From: Pirellulales bacterium
GTDB taxonomy: Bacteria; Planctomycetota; Planctomycetia; Pirellulales; PALSA-1355
Assembly: GCA_022844125.1 (NCBI GenBank)
Contig: JALHMI010000019.1
Span: 1 to 40,358 of the forward strand
Length of the DNA stretch: 40,358 nucleotides
Reading direction: 5' to 3'
Positions 6,283-15,136 of this stretch are shown here, one piece after another. The position numbers were made by a program, and so were the translations under genes. The notes below the pieces were generated by a model. The model did no database searches. It worked only from the letters and a program-made list of their open reading frames with translations, and had not been told where the DNA came from. Each line of letters opens with the position of its first letter. Position 1 is the stretch's first letter.

Positions 6283-6762
6283 ATGATCGAGAACCGCGCT
6301 TGGAAAACGCACGTCGGCGATCCGGCGCCGGACATCACGGTCGTCATGCTCGATGGCTCGACCAAGCGGCTGTCAGAACTGCGCGGCAAGCTCGTGGTGG
6401 TGAACTTCTTCGCGACCTGGTGCGGTCCGTGCAACTATGAACTTCCGCACCTCCAGACGCTGTGGGCCAATCTGAAGGCGAACGACGGCGTCACGATGCT
6501 GGTGATTGATCTTAAGGAAGACGCCGACACGGTGAAGTCTTTTCTTTCCCAGCACGAGTACACGTTTCCGGTGGCGCTCGATCCAAGTGCCGAGGCGTTC
6601 AAACAGTTTGCCGACGAGGGCATCCCGCAGACGTATCTGATCGGCCGCGATGGCAGGATTCTGTTTCAAACGCTGGGGTTCGCCAAAGATTCGCCGGTCT
6701 ACGAGCGCGAACTGGCGACATTGCGGCGCACGATCGCCAGCGAGCTGGCGTCCGCCCGGTAA
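6283..6762 (+). CDS. TlpA/AhpC-type thioredoxin-fold protein, apparently 5'-truncated
   Basis: The 159 residues from ATG 6283 form a redoxin domain: GDPAPDITVVMLDG, LRGKLVVVNFFATWCGPCNY with the redox pair CGPC, then the cis-Pro loop GIPQTYLIGRDGRI. Such proteins reduce disulphides or apocytochrome thiols outside the cytoplasm and normally carry a signal peptide or longer N-terminus. None is present. The reading frame stays protein-like upstream (LPAYERFVMIENRAWK) to the end of the integrase fragment, which suggests that the original 5' end was replaced. No good ribosome binding site is seen at 6283; TTG 6241 or GTG 6280 are alternatives. Domain call strong, start and functionality doubtful. 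Confidence 0.7.
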   Translation: MIENRAWKTHVGDPAPDITVVMLDGSTKRLSELRGKLVVVNFFATWCGPCNYELPHLQTLWANLKANDGVTMLVIDLKEDADTVKSFLSQHEYTFPVALDPSAEAFKQFADEGIPQTYLIGRDGRILFQTLGFAKDSPVYERELATLRRTIASELASAR

Positions 6763-6795
6763 TGCGGAACGGGCCGCGTGCGCGATCCGCCGTGC

Positions 6796-7275
6796 TTACT
6801 TCGCATGCCCGGCGGCCTCTTCGTCCGCGGCCGTCACACGCTTGAAGACTTCGGTCCGGCCCAGGAGCGCGATGCCGATGTAGCCCCGGGCGTAGAGCTC
6901 GTCGGGTTTGTTCGGTTCAAACCACATCGTGCACTTGTAGGTCTTGCCGCTGTCGCCGTCGTAGATGGTGCCGCCCAACCACTGATTCTCGCCCGGGTCG
7001 TATTTGAAGTTGCTCAGCATGTCGATCCCGATGAACTTGCGCTTGGCCAGCTCGGGATCGGGATTGTTCTTGTCGAGCGCTACGGCATCGTCGTAGGCGA
7101 CGACCGTGCCCTTGTAGATTCCATCAGACTTCGTGATTTCGAACTGGCCGTTCTTCTTGGGAAACCACCACTTGCCGAGCACCGCATCGGCGGCCGGCGG
7201 TTCTGCAGCGATCGCCGCGAGGAATGGAATCACCAGCAGGGTAAGAACCAACAGCACGAGCTTTCGCGTTTTCAT
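6796..7275 (-). CDS. Exported DUF2147-family protein
   Basis: A 159-residue protein with a signal peptide at about 1-24 (ending IAAEPP) and the DUF2147 pattern: GKWWFPKKNGQFEITK, IYKGTVVAYDD, FIGIDMLSNFKYD, then WLGGTIYDGDSGKTYKCTMW and YARGYIGIALLGRTEVFKRV. The family forms small periplasmic beta-barrel or lipocalin-like proteins of unknown role. I chose ATG 7275, not the in-frame GTG 7281, because AGGAGG is spaced 7 bases from the ATG. It is convergent with the redoxin gene and lies downstream of the sulfatase on the same strand. Confidence 0.85.
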   Translation of the reverse strand: MKTRKLVLLVLTLLVIPFLAAIAAEPPAADAVLGKWWFPKKNGQFEITKSDGIYKGTVVAYDDAVALDKNNPDPELAKRKFIGIDMLSNFKYDPGENQWLGGTIYDGDSGKTYKCTMWFEPNKPDELYARGYIGIALLGRTEVFKRVTAADEEAAGHAK

Positions 7276-7424
7276 CGACACACCTCCTGGTTCGAGATTG
7301 CGAGATTTGCGAGCGGACGATGGGACGCCATGTTTATGGGCAACGAATCGATGATGGTTCTCTATATTCTGCGCGCAGTCCTGGCACGAGGCGAGACCAG
7401 TGCGGCTGTGATGTCCCGGTTGGA

Positions 7425-9809
7425 TCAGGGATGCGTCAGCTCAAAGTCAACCTGCTTAATCGTGCCGGTGAACTCGAACTTGCCTTGGTCCTTGTAGGCA
7501 GGGTCGACGGGCGTGATCGAATCGCGGCCGACCTCGAATGGCTCCAGCCCGTGACGCGGGAAAGTTCGCGTCAGCTTTCCCTCGCCGGCGGGCTTGCCGT
7601 TGACGAACAGCTTCAGCGTTCCGCCGCCAATCTTGGAAGCCGGATCGGGTGTGAATTCCGTCTTGAGCGTCACCTTGCCGTTGGGAATCTCGACGGTGCC
7701 GGGAATCTCGACGTCGGCGATTTCGAACGCCTGGTAGCGGAAGTGCGGCTTGCTAGCCTTCAGATAGAGCGTCCAACCTGCCGAGAAGGCACCGGCGCAC
7801 GTGACGACGCCTTCCGCTCCTCCCTCGGGAACCTCGATTTCAGCCGTGATCGTGTGCGCCCGCGGGAAGATTTGCGGCCCGATCGGCTCGGGTAGCCAGA
7901 CGTGGTTGCCGTGGTAGGTCCACTTTGTGGGAGGCGTGCCCGACTCGCGCAGCGTCGGATCCATACGTTCGGCCATCCGTGGGTCAAGCGGCAGGACGTC
8001 GTAAGCCTTGGCCTCTTCGATGAACCTGGCCTGCAGTGCCTTGAGCTTCTCGGGTTCCCTGGCCGCGAGATCGTTGGCCTGGCTGAAGTCTGCTGTGATG
8101 TTGTAGAGCTCCCAGGGGGCCTTCATGAAATCCATGCCCTTGCCGGCAGTCTGCCATGGAAAACCGTAACGACTGCAAGCAACCCAGCCATCGTGATAGA
8201 TGGCCCGGTTGGTCATCATCTCGAAGTACTGCGTGGTGCGTTGGCCCTTCGCGTTGGCATCGTCAAACGAGTACAGCATCGAGATGCCTTCGATCGGCTT
8301 TTGCGAGATGCCGTTGACGACCTTCGGTTCGGGAATCTGGCATGCTTCCAGAATGGTCGGCACGATGTCGATCACGTGGTGGAATTGCGAGCGCAACTGG
8401 CCCTTGGATTTGATTCCCTGGGGCCAATGCACGACGAGCGGGTTTCGCGTGCCGCCGAAATGCGAGGCCACCTGTTTGGTCCATTGGAACGGAGCGTCCA
8501 TCGCCCAGGCCCAGCCGACCGGCACGTGCGGCTCGCTGGTCGGCCCGCCGATTTCGTCGATGCGATTGATCATGCTTTTCAGACCAAGTTGCAAGCCGAG
8601 CAAGCTGGCCAGTTCACTGAAGGTCCCCTCGAGTCCGCCCTCGGCGCTCGCGCCGTTATCGCCCACGACATACATCACGAGTGTATTGTCGAGCTCGCCG
8701 GAGGCCTGCAGGCTGTCGAGCAAGCGACCCACTTCATGGTCGGTGTAGGCCATGTAGCCGGCGTAGTTTTCCATCAAGCGAGTGTAAACCCTCTTCTCGT
8801 CGGCGGACCGAGAGTCCCAGGATGGGATGGCTTTGTCTCGCGACGTGAGTTTGGTTCCCTGGGGAATGAGGCCCAGCTCCAGTTGCCTGGCGTGGGTCAG
8901 CTCGCGTTGTTTGTCCCAGCCATAATCGAACTTGCCCTGGAACTTCTCGCGCCATTCTTTCGGCGGTTGGTGCGGCGCGTGAACGCCCGACGTGCTGAAG
9001 TAGTTGAACCACGGCTTGCCGGGGTTTGCGGCGCGGACGTTGTTCGTCCAGGCAATGGCTTCGTCGGTCATGTCGGCCATGAAGCTGTAGCCCTGCTCAG
9101 GCGACTTCGGCTGCGGCACGGGATTGGTGTTGCGATAGAGCGTGGGATAGTACTGGTTTGTTTCGCCCTGGTTGAAGCCGTAGAAGTATTCGAAGCCCTG
9201 GCCGGTGGGCCAGTTGTGGAACGGACCCGCCGGGCTGATTTCCGGTTCCGGCGTGTTGTGGGCCTTGCCGAACATCGCCGTGGCATAGCCATTGTCACGC
9301 ATCGTCTGGGCAATGACGCTTGTCGCCTGCGGCACCTTTCCGGTGTAGCCGGGAAAGCCGGTGCCCATTTCGATGATTACGCCCGTAGCGCAGCTGTGGT
9401 GGTTGCGACCCGTGAGCAGCGCGGCGCGCGTGGGACTGCAGAGCGCCGTGGTGTGGAAGCGGTTATAAATGAGTCCGTTCCTGGCGAGCTTGTCGAGGTG
9501 CGGGGTGGGCACCGGTCCGCCGAAGGTCGAACACATACCGAAGCCGACGTCGTCGAGCAGAATCACCAGGACGTTGGGCGCGCCCTGGGGAGCCTTCACC
9601 GGCTTCGGGTAGTCGGGCGTCGAGTCTTTGAACGTCGTGCCGATCTTGCCCTTAAATTCTGGATCCGGCTGGGGTAACTGGCTGCCCTTGGCAAACCCCG
9701 GCCGAGACTTGGTGCGCTGGGCAAATGACTTTGCGAGCCAGCCCGATTCGGCCAGCCCAAGCGCTCCGCCCACGACAACCAGGGCGAGGGGAATCATGAA
9801 TCGACGCAT
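7425..9809 (-). CDS. Exported arylsulfatase (type I, formylglycine-dependent), copy A
   Basis: A 794-residue secreted sulfatase with a signal peptide at 1-30. The metal-binding Asp pair (ILLDDVGFG, D86-D87) and the C124-S-P-T-R motif (TALCSPTRAALLTGR) are present; the Cys is converted to formylglycine by a maturation enzyme not found in this window. The second metal site region (VVGDNGASAEGG) is also visible. The last 200 residues form a beta-rich accessory region absent from short bacterial sulfatases. It resembles the AtsA-like group but is about 250 residues longer. ATG 9809 is preceded by CGAGGT; a TTG at 9836 is less likely. The substrate is unknown. The protein is clearly paralogous to the gene at 18989. 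Confidence 0.9.
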   Translation of the reverse strand: MRRFMIPLALVVVGGALGLAESGWLAKSFAQRTKSRPGFAKGSQLPQPDPEFKGKIGTTFKDSTPDYPKPVKAPQGAPNVLVILLDDVGFGMCSTFGGPVPTPHLDKLARNGLIYNRFHTTALCSPTRAALLTGRNHHSCATGVIIEMGTGFPGYTGKVPQATSVIAQTMRDNGYATAMFGKAHNTPEPEISPAGPFHNWPTGQGFEYFYGFNQGETNQYYPTLYRNTNPVPQPKSPEQGYSFMADMTDEAIAWTNNVRAANPGKPWFNYFSTSGVHAPHQPPKEWREKFQGKFDYGWDKQRELTHARQLELGLIPQGTKLTSRDKAIPSWDSRSADEKRVYTRLMENYAGYMAYTDHEVGRLLDSLQASGELDNTLVMYVVGDNGASAEGGLEGTFSELASLLGLQLGLKSMINRIDEIGGPTSEPHVPVGWAWAMDAPFQWTKQVASHFGGTRNPLVVHWPQGIKSKGQLRSQFHHVIDIVPTILEACQIPEPKVVNGISQKPIEGISMLYSFDDANAKGQRTTQYFEMMTNRAIYHDGWVACSRYGFPWQTAGKGMDFMKAPWELYNITADFSQANDLAAREPEKLKALQARFIEEAKAYDVLPLDPRMAERMDPTLRESGTPPTKWTYHGNHVWLPEPIGPQIFPRAHTITAEIEVPEGGAEGVVTCAGAFSAGWTLYLKASKPHFRYQAFEIADVEIPGTVEIPNGKVTLKTEFTPDPASKIGGGTLKLFVNGKPAGEGKLTRTFPRHGLEPFEVGRDSITPVDPAYKDQGKFEFTGTIKQVDFELTHP

Positions 9810-9998
9810 GTCGAACCTCGAGAGCGACGGTATCAATAAATGCCGAATGGCTAGGTGACTGGAACTGTTTAGGCATAGTTTCCGACACTGCTGACACGAA
9901 GTCCAGCACTTGTGGCGAGAATCTTCAAACGGCGCGAGTTCGGTATTTTTGCATCCAACTCGGTTGATTGTTCCTCGCCCACGCTCAGGCGCCAGCCG

Positions 9999-10595
9999 CT
10001 AGCGCTTCTCGACCAGGCAGGACCAGCCGAGAAATTGCACCGGAACGCCGGGGGCTTCGTCGAAACGGAACTCACGCAGGTCGAGGATCTCGAAGGCCTG
10101 GCCGAGTTCGCCGCGAAGTTGCTCTTCGGTGACCACCGGCGGCCCGGGCTCGTGCGGCTCGCGGGCGTTGCCGGCCAGGACGAGCCCGCGTGCGCCGGCG
10201 GCCAGGTGCCGGGCGACGGCCGGAGCGTACGCTTGGGGCGCGCTGCGCCGGACTGCGTGGTAACAACCGCGATCGAAGAAGAATCCGAACGGGCCCTTCA
10301 GCTCGGGCAAGGCGAGGACGTCGGCGGTGAGGAACTCCGCCTGGACGCCGGCGGCCTGAGCGCGCTCGTGGGCCTTTTCGATTGCCAGCGAAGCGACGTC
10401 AACGCCGGTGACGGTGAAGCCCTGTTGGGCCAGCCAGACGCAGTTGGTGCCGGTTCCGCAGCCGATCTCCAGCGCGCGGCAGGGATGAATCGCGTGCTGG
10501 GTGACGACGCGCTGCAGCTCTGCCGATGGCCGGCCCGTATCCCACGGCATGCTGCCTTCGCGGTAGCTATCGTTCCAATCGCGGTGGTCTTTCAT
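9999..10595 (-). CDS. SAM-dependent methyltransferase
   Basis: A 198-residue class I methyltransferase. Motif I is ALEIGCGTGT (41-50), followed by an acidic strand end (VTGVDVASLAIEKAHERA) and motif post-I AEFLTADVLALPEL. The N-terminus WNDSYREGSMPWDTGRPSAE is typical of thiopurine S-methyltransferase-like and tellurite-resistance-like members. Substrate not predictable. The frame is open far upstream to 11489, but ATG 10595 matches the family start. It is divergent from the DUF2007 gene with about 125 bases between them. Confidence 0.82.
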   Translation of the reverse strand: MKDHRDWNDSYREGSMPWDTGRPSAELQRVVTQHAIHPCRALEIGCGTGTNCVWLAQQGFTVTGVDVASLAIEKAHERAQAAGVQAEFLTADVLALPELKGPFGFFFDRGCYHAVRRSAPQAYAPAVARHLAAGARGLVLAGNAREPHEPGPPVVTEEQLRGELGQAFEILDLREFRFDEAPGVPVQFLGWSCLVEKR

Positions 10596-10721
10596 CGCGG
10601 TTGCTCGGGGATTGGTGAAACGTGATTGAACAGGAAAGCGGAGAACTGCAATCGGTGTTCCGCAGTATACGTTTCGCGCCATGGGATTTGATAGACTGCC
10701 GGGGTCCCAATGGAGATCACC

Positions 10722-11162
10722 ATGGAACTCAAACAGCCGATTGCGGTGTACAACGCCGCGACGAACGTCGAGGCGCATGTCGTGGCGATGTTTCTGGTCG
10801 AAGGCGGCGTCGAGGCGTTCGCGACCGAGGATCTGTCGCTCGTCGGCCTGTGGATGTTTGGCACGCTGCCCGAGATTCATAAGCCACAAGTCTGGGTGAG
10901 CGCGGCCGACCGGGAGCGGGCCGCACAACTGCTGCAAGACTACGAGCGGCAAGCGGCCGAGCGAACGCAGACCACGCAGGATGACGCATCCGCCACTCCG
11001 ATCGAAGTCGTCTGTGAAGAGTGCGGGCAGACGGCGAGCTTTCCGGCCGAGCAACGCGGACGCGTGCAGTATTGTCCGCACTGCGCCGCGCACCTGGACG
11101 TGGAGAGCGGTGATGACGGCGACCGCTACTGGCTCGATTCGAACAAGCCGGACGGCGGGTGA
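10722..11162 (+). CDS. DUF2007-type protein with C-terminal zinc ribbon
   Basis: The 146 residues comprise a DUF2007-like domain (about 1-70: VYNAATNVEAHVVAMFLVEG, AFATEDLS, PQVWVSAADRERAAQLLQDY), a short charged linker, and a zinc ribbon with CEECG and CPHC pairs about 18 residues apart. DUF2007 proteins resemble PII-like signal proteins, with no established function. ATG 10722 has GGAG 6 bases upstream; an ATG at 10710 is also in frame. The zinc ribbon suggests a nucleic-acid or protein contact, which is inference. Confidence 0.78.
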   Translation: MELKQPIAVYNAATNVEAHVVAMFLVEGGVEAFATEDLSLVGLWMFGTLPEIHKPQVWVSAADRERAAQLLQDYERQAAERTQTTQDDASATPIEVVCEECGQTASFPAEQRGRVQYCPHCAAHLDVESGDDGDRYWLDSNKPDGG

Positions 11163-11202
11163 AGTCCGGGCGCTGGCGATCGCTGGCACAGGACCACGAA
11201 TC

Positions 11203-11369
11203 ATGCAATGGATAGTGCTGCTCGGTTGCCTTGCCGCATTGCTGCCGTGGCTGTCGGGTTGCTCCGAGTCTGGCAAGCGGCAATCCGCGCTCTGAGCGAA
11301 CCGGAGAACCCCTGGCTGAAGGACGGAGCAATCCGGGCACAGCAACAGATCGCAGCGGACACGCGTTAG
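11203..11369 (+). pseudogene. Small lipoprotein gene, probably frameshifted
   Basis: ATG 11203 opens a 30-codon frame with a textbook lipoprotein signal: hydrophobic core LLGCLAALLPW and lipobox L-S-G-C, ending at 11295. In another frame the DNA then encodes a natural-looking sequence (AIRALSEPENPWLKDGAIRA and so on) up to TAG at 11367-11369. A single shift near 11280 would join them into one lipoprotein of about 55 residues. It follows the DUF2007 gene by 40 bases. It may instead be an intact 30-residue product. Confidence 0.4.
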
Positions 11370-11440
11370 CGGGCATGGGGCCAGCATTCCGCCGCTTACG
11401 TAGGCGCGGAAGACGGCGAGCCCGGCAGCCTGAGGGCGCC

Positions 11441-12814
11441 TTACGGCGACTTCACCGTGAAGAACAGCACCATCCCGACGAGCGAGCACACGGCCAGTGT
11501 CGTGGCCATGCCGCGCTTCCAGACGAAGGTCATCAACAGCGCCAGCACCGCCACGCAGCAGGCGGCCCAGTCGAAGGTGGACCAGTCGGGTACCAGCAAT
11601 CGCATGCTGTAGATGTCGCGCTCATCCACCGAGCCGAACAGGGTGTGGACTGCAAACCAGATCGCCAGATTCAGCACCACGCCGACTACCGCGGCCGTGA
11701 TGGCTGAGAGCGCGGAAGTGAGCAAGCGGTTGCCGCGCAGGCGCTCGATGTATGGCGCGCCCAGAAAGATCCAGAAGAAGCAGGGCACGAACGTCACCCA
11801 GGCGGTGACCACCGAGCCTAGGATGCCGGCTGCGAGCGGGCTGAGCGAGCCGCTGTCGCGGAAGGCGCCCATGAAGCCCACGAATTGCACGACCTGGATC
11901 AGTGGCCCGGGCGTGGTTTCGGCCATGCCGAGTCCGTCGAGCATTTCGCCCGGCTTGAGCCAACCGAAGTTCTCTACGGCCTGTTGCGCCACGTAGGCCA
12001 GCACCGAATATGCACCTCCGAAGGTGACGACGGCCGCTTTGCTGAAGAAGATTCCTTCCTGCACGAACACCGACTGGCGTCCGAACGTGGCCGCTAAAAG
12101 CGCCAGCGGACCAAACCACAAAATGCTGAAGACCAGGCAGACCCTGAGCGTGCGCCGCCACGACGGCGCCACGGAGTGCAGGCGGACGGCGTCGGCTGTT
12201 TCTGCCGCGGTGCCGGCGCCGTGTCCTTTGAGCACGGCCATACGTTCGGGCAAGAACCGGCCACCCAGGTAGCCGAAGAATCCCGCGGCGAGAATCAAGA
12301 GCGGGAACGGCACGCCGAAAAAGAAGATACCCACGAAGGCGGCGGCCGCGATAGCGACCATCACACCGTTCTTGAGCACGCGCTTGCCAATCCGCAGCAC
12401 CGCCTCCACGACGATTGCCAACACCGCGGGTTTGAGTCCAAAGAAGAGAGCCTGCAGCAGATCCGTCTGCTGGTAATGCGCGTAGAGAATGCTGAGCACC
12501 AGAATCGAAACGAAGCCGGGCAGGATGAATAACGTGCCGGCGACCACTCCGCCCAGCGTGCGATGCAGCAGCCAGCCGGTATAGGTGGCAAGTTGTTGCG
12601 CCTCTGGGCCCGGAAGCAGCATGCAGTAGTTGAGGGCATGCAGAAAACGGGCTTCGCTAAGCCACTTCTTTTCTTCGACCAGAATGCGGTGCATGACCGC
12701 GATTTGTCCCGCCGGTCCGCCGAAGCTGAGCACGGCCACGCGACACCAGGTGCGCAGCGCCTCGGACCAGGAGACGACCTGGACGTCGGCGGCATTCTGT
12801 GATGGCTCGGGCAT
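11441..12814 (-). CDS. chrA: Chromate transporter, long two-domain ChrA type
   Basis: A 457-residue membrane protein with two homologous halves. The first carries FGGPAGQIAVMH and the PGPEAQQLATYTGW loop; the second carries FGGAYSVLAYVAQQA and TTPGPLIQVVQFVGFMGA. About a dozen hydrophobic segments are visible. The ChrA (CHR) family exports chromate, probably in exchange with sulfate or protons, giving chromate resistance. I chose ATG 12814 because the 63 upstream in-frame residues are Arg-rich and not family-like. No ChrB regulator is nearby, and the gene stands alone between the lipoprotein and esterase genes. Confidence 0.9.
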   Translation of the reverse strand: MPEPSQNAADVQVVSWSEALRTWCRVAVLSFGGPAGQIAVMHRILVEEKKWLSEARFLHALNYCMLLPGPEAQQLATYTGWLLHRTLGGVVAGTLFILPGFVSILVLSILYAHYQQTDLLQALFFGLKPAVLAIVVEAVLRIGKRVLKNGVMVAIAAAAFVGIFFFGVPFPLLILAAGFFGYLGGRFLPERMAVLKGHGAGTAAETADAVRLHSVAPSWRRTLRVCLVFSILWFGPLALLAATFGRQSVFVQEGIFFSKAAVVTFGGAYSVLAYVAQQAVENFGWLKPGEMLDGLGMAETTPGPLIQVVQFVGFMGAFRDSGSLSPLAAGILGSVVTAWVTFVPCFFWIFLGAPYIERLRGNRLLTSALSAITAAVVGVVLNLAIWFAVHTLFGSVDERDIYSMRLLVPDWSTFDWAACCVAVLALLMTFVWKRGMATTLAVCSLVGMVLFFTVKSP

Positions 12815-12965
12815 TTGCGGGCGATCGCGGCCGTGGCAGGTTCGCGGGCGCGCCAGTCTAGCAGGTTCGATCCCTGCAGTGAGCCTGCAATTGCCCTGTT
12901 GACGAGTCAGCCGCGCGCGTGGAAGCTGACGGGGACGAGTCACGGGCCCTATTGCCGCGAATGCA

Positions 12966-13958
12966 CTAAGCTGCGCGACGCGTGCGGCTTTTGCCGGCGA
13001 CACGTGTGATCGCCAGCAAACCTGCTGCCAGCAGGGCCAGCGAGGATGGTTCCGGCACGGCGTTCATATAGACGTAGCTGGCGTAGTCGAGATTCGACGT
13101 CTGGCCCGTGTACTGAGCGCTCAGGCCGGCTCGCTGCAGCATCAATTGATCGGGGATCAGCGCAATGTTCTGGTCGAAGCCTTCGTTGATGGCCGTAATC
13201 ATCAGGTTTGCGAAGATGCCGTTGCCGACAACGGCCGGGTGCAGACCATCCTGAAAGAAGTAGGTCGCGTTCGAGCTGGAACCGACGGTTTGGATGGTCA
13301 CACCGCCGACGACGAGCGGCGCGGCGTTCATGTCGCGCATGGCCTGGGCCGTGTCGAGGAACACCAGGTCGCGAGCCAGCGCCTCGGCCTTGAGCTGCGT
13401 GTTCACCAGGTTGATCGCATCGAGCACGTTCTGCAGCGCTTCCGGCGGAAGCAATGGCACGTAAGCCTGCGCTGCGGGCACGAGGGTCATGTCCGGCAGG
13501 CCGGCGATGATCATGCCTTCCGGGTTTGCAGTGAGCACGGTGTCGGTGGCCGTCATCATGCGACTCACCATTCCGGCTGCCCAGGTGTTTTTGTCGAGCG
13601 CGCCGGTCGCAAGATTCAACACCGAGGGTCCAAAGTCATTGCCGCCGATGAACAGGAATGCGACGTCCGCGTTGCCCGCCTGAACGATATCGCGCACCTG
13701 CGTGTGCTGGCCGCCCGAGAGGAGGCTGGTGGTGGTAGCGCCGCCGACAGCCCGGTTGTAGGTTTGGCTGGGACCGAAGTTGAGGCCGCGATCTACGGCC
13801 AGATAGGGAACCCAGCTGCCCCTGTGTGCGGTGCCTTGGGTTTCGCTGGCGCCCATGGCGGCGAAGCCAGCGAGCGGGGCAGCCGAGGCCGACGATTGAA
13901 TCGCGGCGCAGTGGGAGAATACGGAGAGACCGATGAAGAGTAAACCGACCCGAATCAT
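12966..13958 (-). CDS. SGNH/GDSL hydrolase with PEP-CTERM sorting tail
   Basis: A 330-residue exported esterase/lipase-like protein: signal peptide at about 1-27, block I around S38, block III GGND (IGGNDFG) and block V DGLHP supplying the catalytic Asp-His. Block I reads GAS (G36-A37-S38) instead of GDS; the nucleophile Ser is kept. The C-terminus has the PEP-CTERM signal VPEPSSLALLAAGLLAI followed by a basic tail. This is recognised by an exosortase and directs the protein to the cell surface or exopolysaccharide. The exosortase is not in this window. Substrate unknown. Confidence 0.85.
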   Translation of the reverse strand: MIRVGLLFIGLSVFSHCAAIQSSASAAPLAGFAAMGASETQGTAHRGSWVPYLAVDRGLNFGPSQTYNRAVGGATTTSLLSGGQHTQVRDIVQAGNADVAFLFIGGNDFGPSVLNLATGALDKNTWAAGMVSRMMTATDTVLTANPEGMIIAGLPDMTLVPAAQAYVPLLPPEALQNVLDAINLVNTQLKAEALARDLVFLDTAQAMRDMNAAPLVVGGVTIQTVGSSSNATYFFQDGLHPAVVGNGIFANLMITAINEGFDQNIALIPDQLMLQRAGLSAQYTGQTSNLDYASYVYMNAVPEPSSLALLAAGLLAITRVAGKSRTRRAA

Positions 13959-14160
13959 TAGCGGTCTCCCAGGAAAAATGACGTGCGCCAGTCCCCGATT
14001 GTAGTTGGCACAAGTGCCGAAAACACCCTATTTCTGGCGGGTTGGCAGAATAATCCCTTGGCCCCCCCGCGCCCGGCCGCAGCCCCCAATCGAGGTCGGG
14101 CACACTACAATCTCTGCACGCACCTGAGTCTGTTGCAATGCGGCCCCCTTGGAGATCGAG
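13959..14160. other. Divergent intergenic region
   Basis: This region lies between the PEP-CTERM hydrolase and the following plus-strand gene. TACAAT at 14106-14111 is a possible -10 for the gene at 14161. No other structure was noticed. Confidence 0.3.
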
Positions 14161-14766
14161 ATGGGATTGTTTCTGGCGTTAACTGGCGTCGCGAACGCCG
14201 ATTCGGAGGCGGTCGAGAAAGCCTTACGCGAGTATGCCCGCGCCCGGGGTGGCACGATGGAGCAAGGGGCCGCGAATGATGCGGACGATCGGCTCGTCAT
14301 CGCCAGGTCCAACGCCGGGAACGTCACCGTGGTTTATCCCAGCGACTTCATGGGCTGGGACGACGCGGCTCGCTTTCTTTCGGAGACGCTGGGCGCGGCG
14401 ACCATCTCGCTGCACATTCACGACGAAGATCTATGGATGTACGTTCTCGTTGACGGTGGGAAAGACGTCGACTGGTTCAATCCGATTCCGAACTACTGGG
14501 GCAACGTCTCGAGTGGCGAGCTGACCCAATGGGCCGGTAACGCTGCGACCTTGGCCGGGCACTGGCCGCGACTGTCAGCAGAGGCCGTCGAGAACTACCT
14601 GGTTAGCTGGGACTTCGACGGGTTCGAGGAGCAGGCCTATCCCGAAGATGAATTTCCTCGCGGAGACTGCTGGCAAATGGTCGACTTTATGAACAAGCTG
14701 CAGCTCGTCTATCCGGACAGCGACGTGGACACGCCGGATAAAAGGTCGTTTGAGTTTCGTGTGTAA
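14161..14766 (+). CDS. Hypothetical cytoplasmic protein
   Basis: A 201-residue acidic protein without signal peptide or membrane segment. Notable stretches are VVYPSDFMGWDDAARFLSE, IHDEDLWMYVLVDGGKDVDW and FNPIPNYWGN. The style resembles single-domain immunity-type proteins, but I cannot assign a family. GGAGATCGAG directly before ATG 14161 supports this start over TTG 14149. Confidence 0.7.
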   Translation: MGLFLALTGVANADSEAVEKALREYARARGGTMEQGAANDADDRLVIARSNAGNVTVVYPSDFMGWDDAARFLSETLGAATISLHIHDEDLWMYVLVDGGKDVDWFNPIPNYWGNVSSGELTQWAGNAATLAGHWPRLSAEAVENYLVSWDFDGFEEQAYPEDEFPRGDCWQMVDFMNKLQLVYPDSDVDTPDKRSFEFRV

Positions 14767-14821
14767 GAGAAACGGGGGCACTCGTGATGTCCCCGTTGCG
14801 TATCCCGACAAACGCGTGTGT

Positions 14822-14827
14822 TATAAT
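14822..14827 (+). promoter_or_regulatory. Consensus -10 element before the antitoxin gene
   Basis: A perfect TATAAT lies 55 bases before the ATG at 14882. A -35 candidate TTGCGT at 14796-14801 is 20 bases away, longer than ideal. Confidence 0.4.
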
Positions 14828-14881
14828 TTCAACAGCCCTGTCGGCGACGTTTCTTTGGTCCACAAGTGGCTGGTAAATACT

Positions 14882-15136
14882 ATGGCGACCGCAGAGCAGG
14901 AACTCGAACAGTTCCGACAGTTTGTCATAAGTCGGCTTGGCGCGGACTCGACCGACGCAACGCTCGACGAACTGTTCGATCTATGGCGGCATGAGAATCC
15001 ATCGGAGGAGCTGCATGCAGAGAACGTCGCTGCCATCGCTGCTTCGATTGAGGACTTCAAGCGAGGTGAGCGGGGGACACTTGCCGGCGAACACTCGGCC
15101 GAATTGCGACGTGAGTTTGGCATTCCAGAATCATGA
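14882..15136 (+). CDS. Antitoxin-like small protein of a toxin-antitoxin pair
   Basis: An 84-residue acidic protein (MATAEQELEQFRQFVISRLG, then LDELFDLWRHENPSEE, and a C-terminal helix ending LRREFGIPES). From memory, proteins of this shape precede RelE/ParE-like toxin genes in planctomycetes. The stop codon overlaps an ATG (ATGA at 15133-15136), the usual coupling in such pairs, but the downstream toxin frame is cut after 14 codons. The antitoxin has its own TATAAT promoter and looks intact. Confidence 0.55.
   Translation: MATAEQELEQFRQFVISRLGADSTDATLDELFDLWRHENPSEELHAENVAAIAASIEDFKRGERGTLAGEHSAELRREFGIPES

Noticed and set aside
7902-9677. A 591-codon open frame on the plus strand opposite the sulfatase
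   Set aside because: It is the antisense shadow of the sulfatase gene in GC-rich DNA, with no ribosome binding site and no domain-like sequence.
12861-12877. A sequence like a tRNA T-arm (GCAGG TTCGATC CCTGC) upstream of the chromate transporter
   Set aside because: No matching acceptor, D or anticodon stems occur in the preceding 60 bases and no CCA-compatible 3' end follows; at most a chance match or a tRNA fragment.
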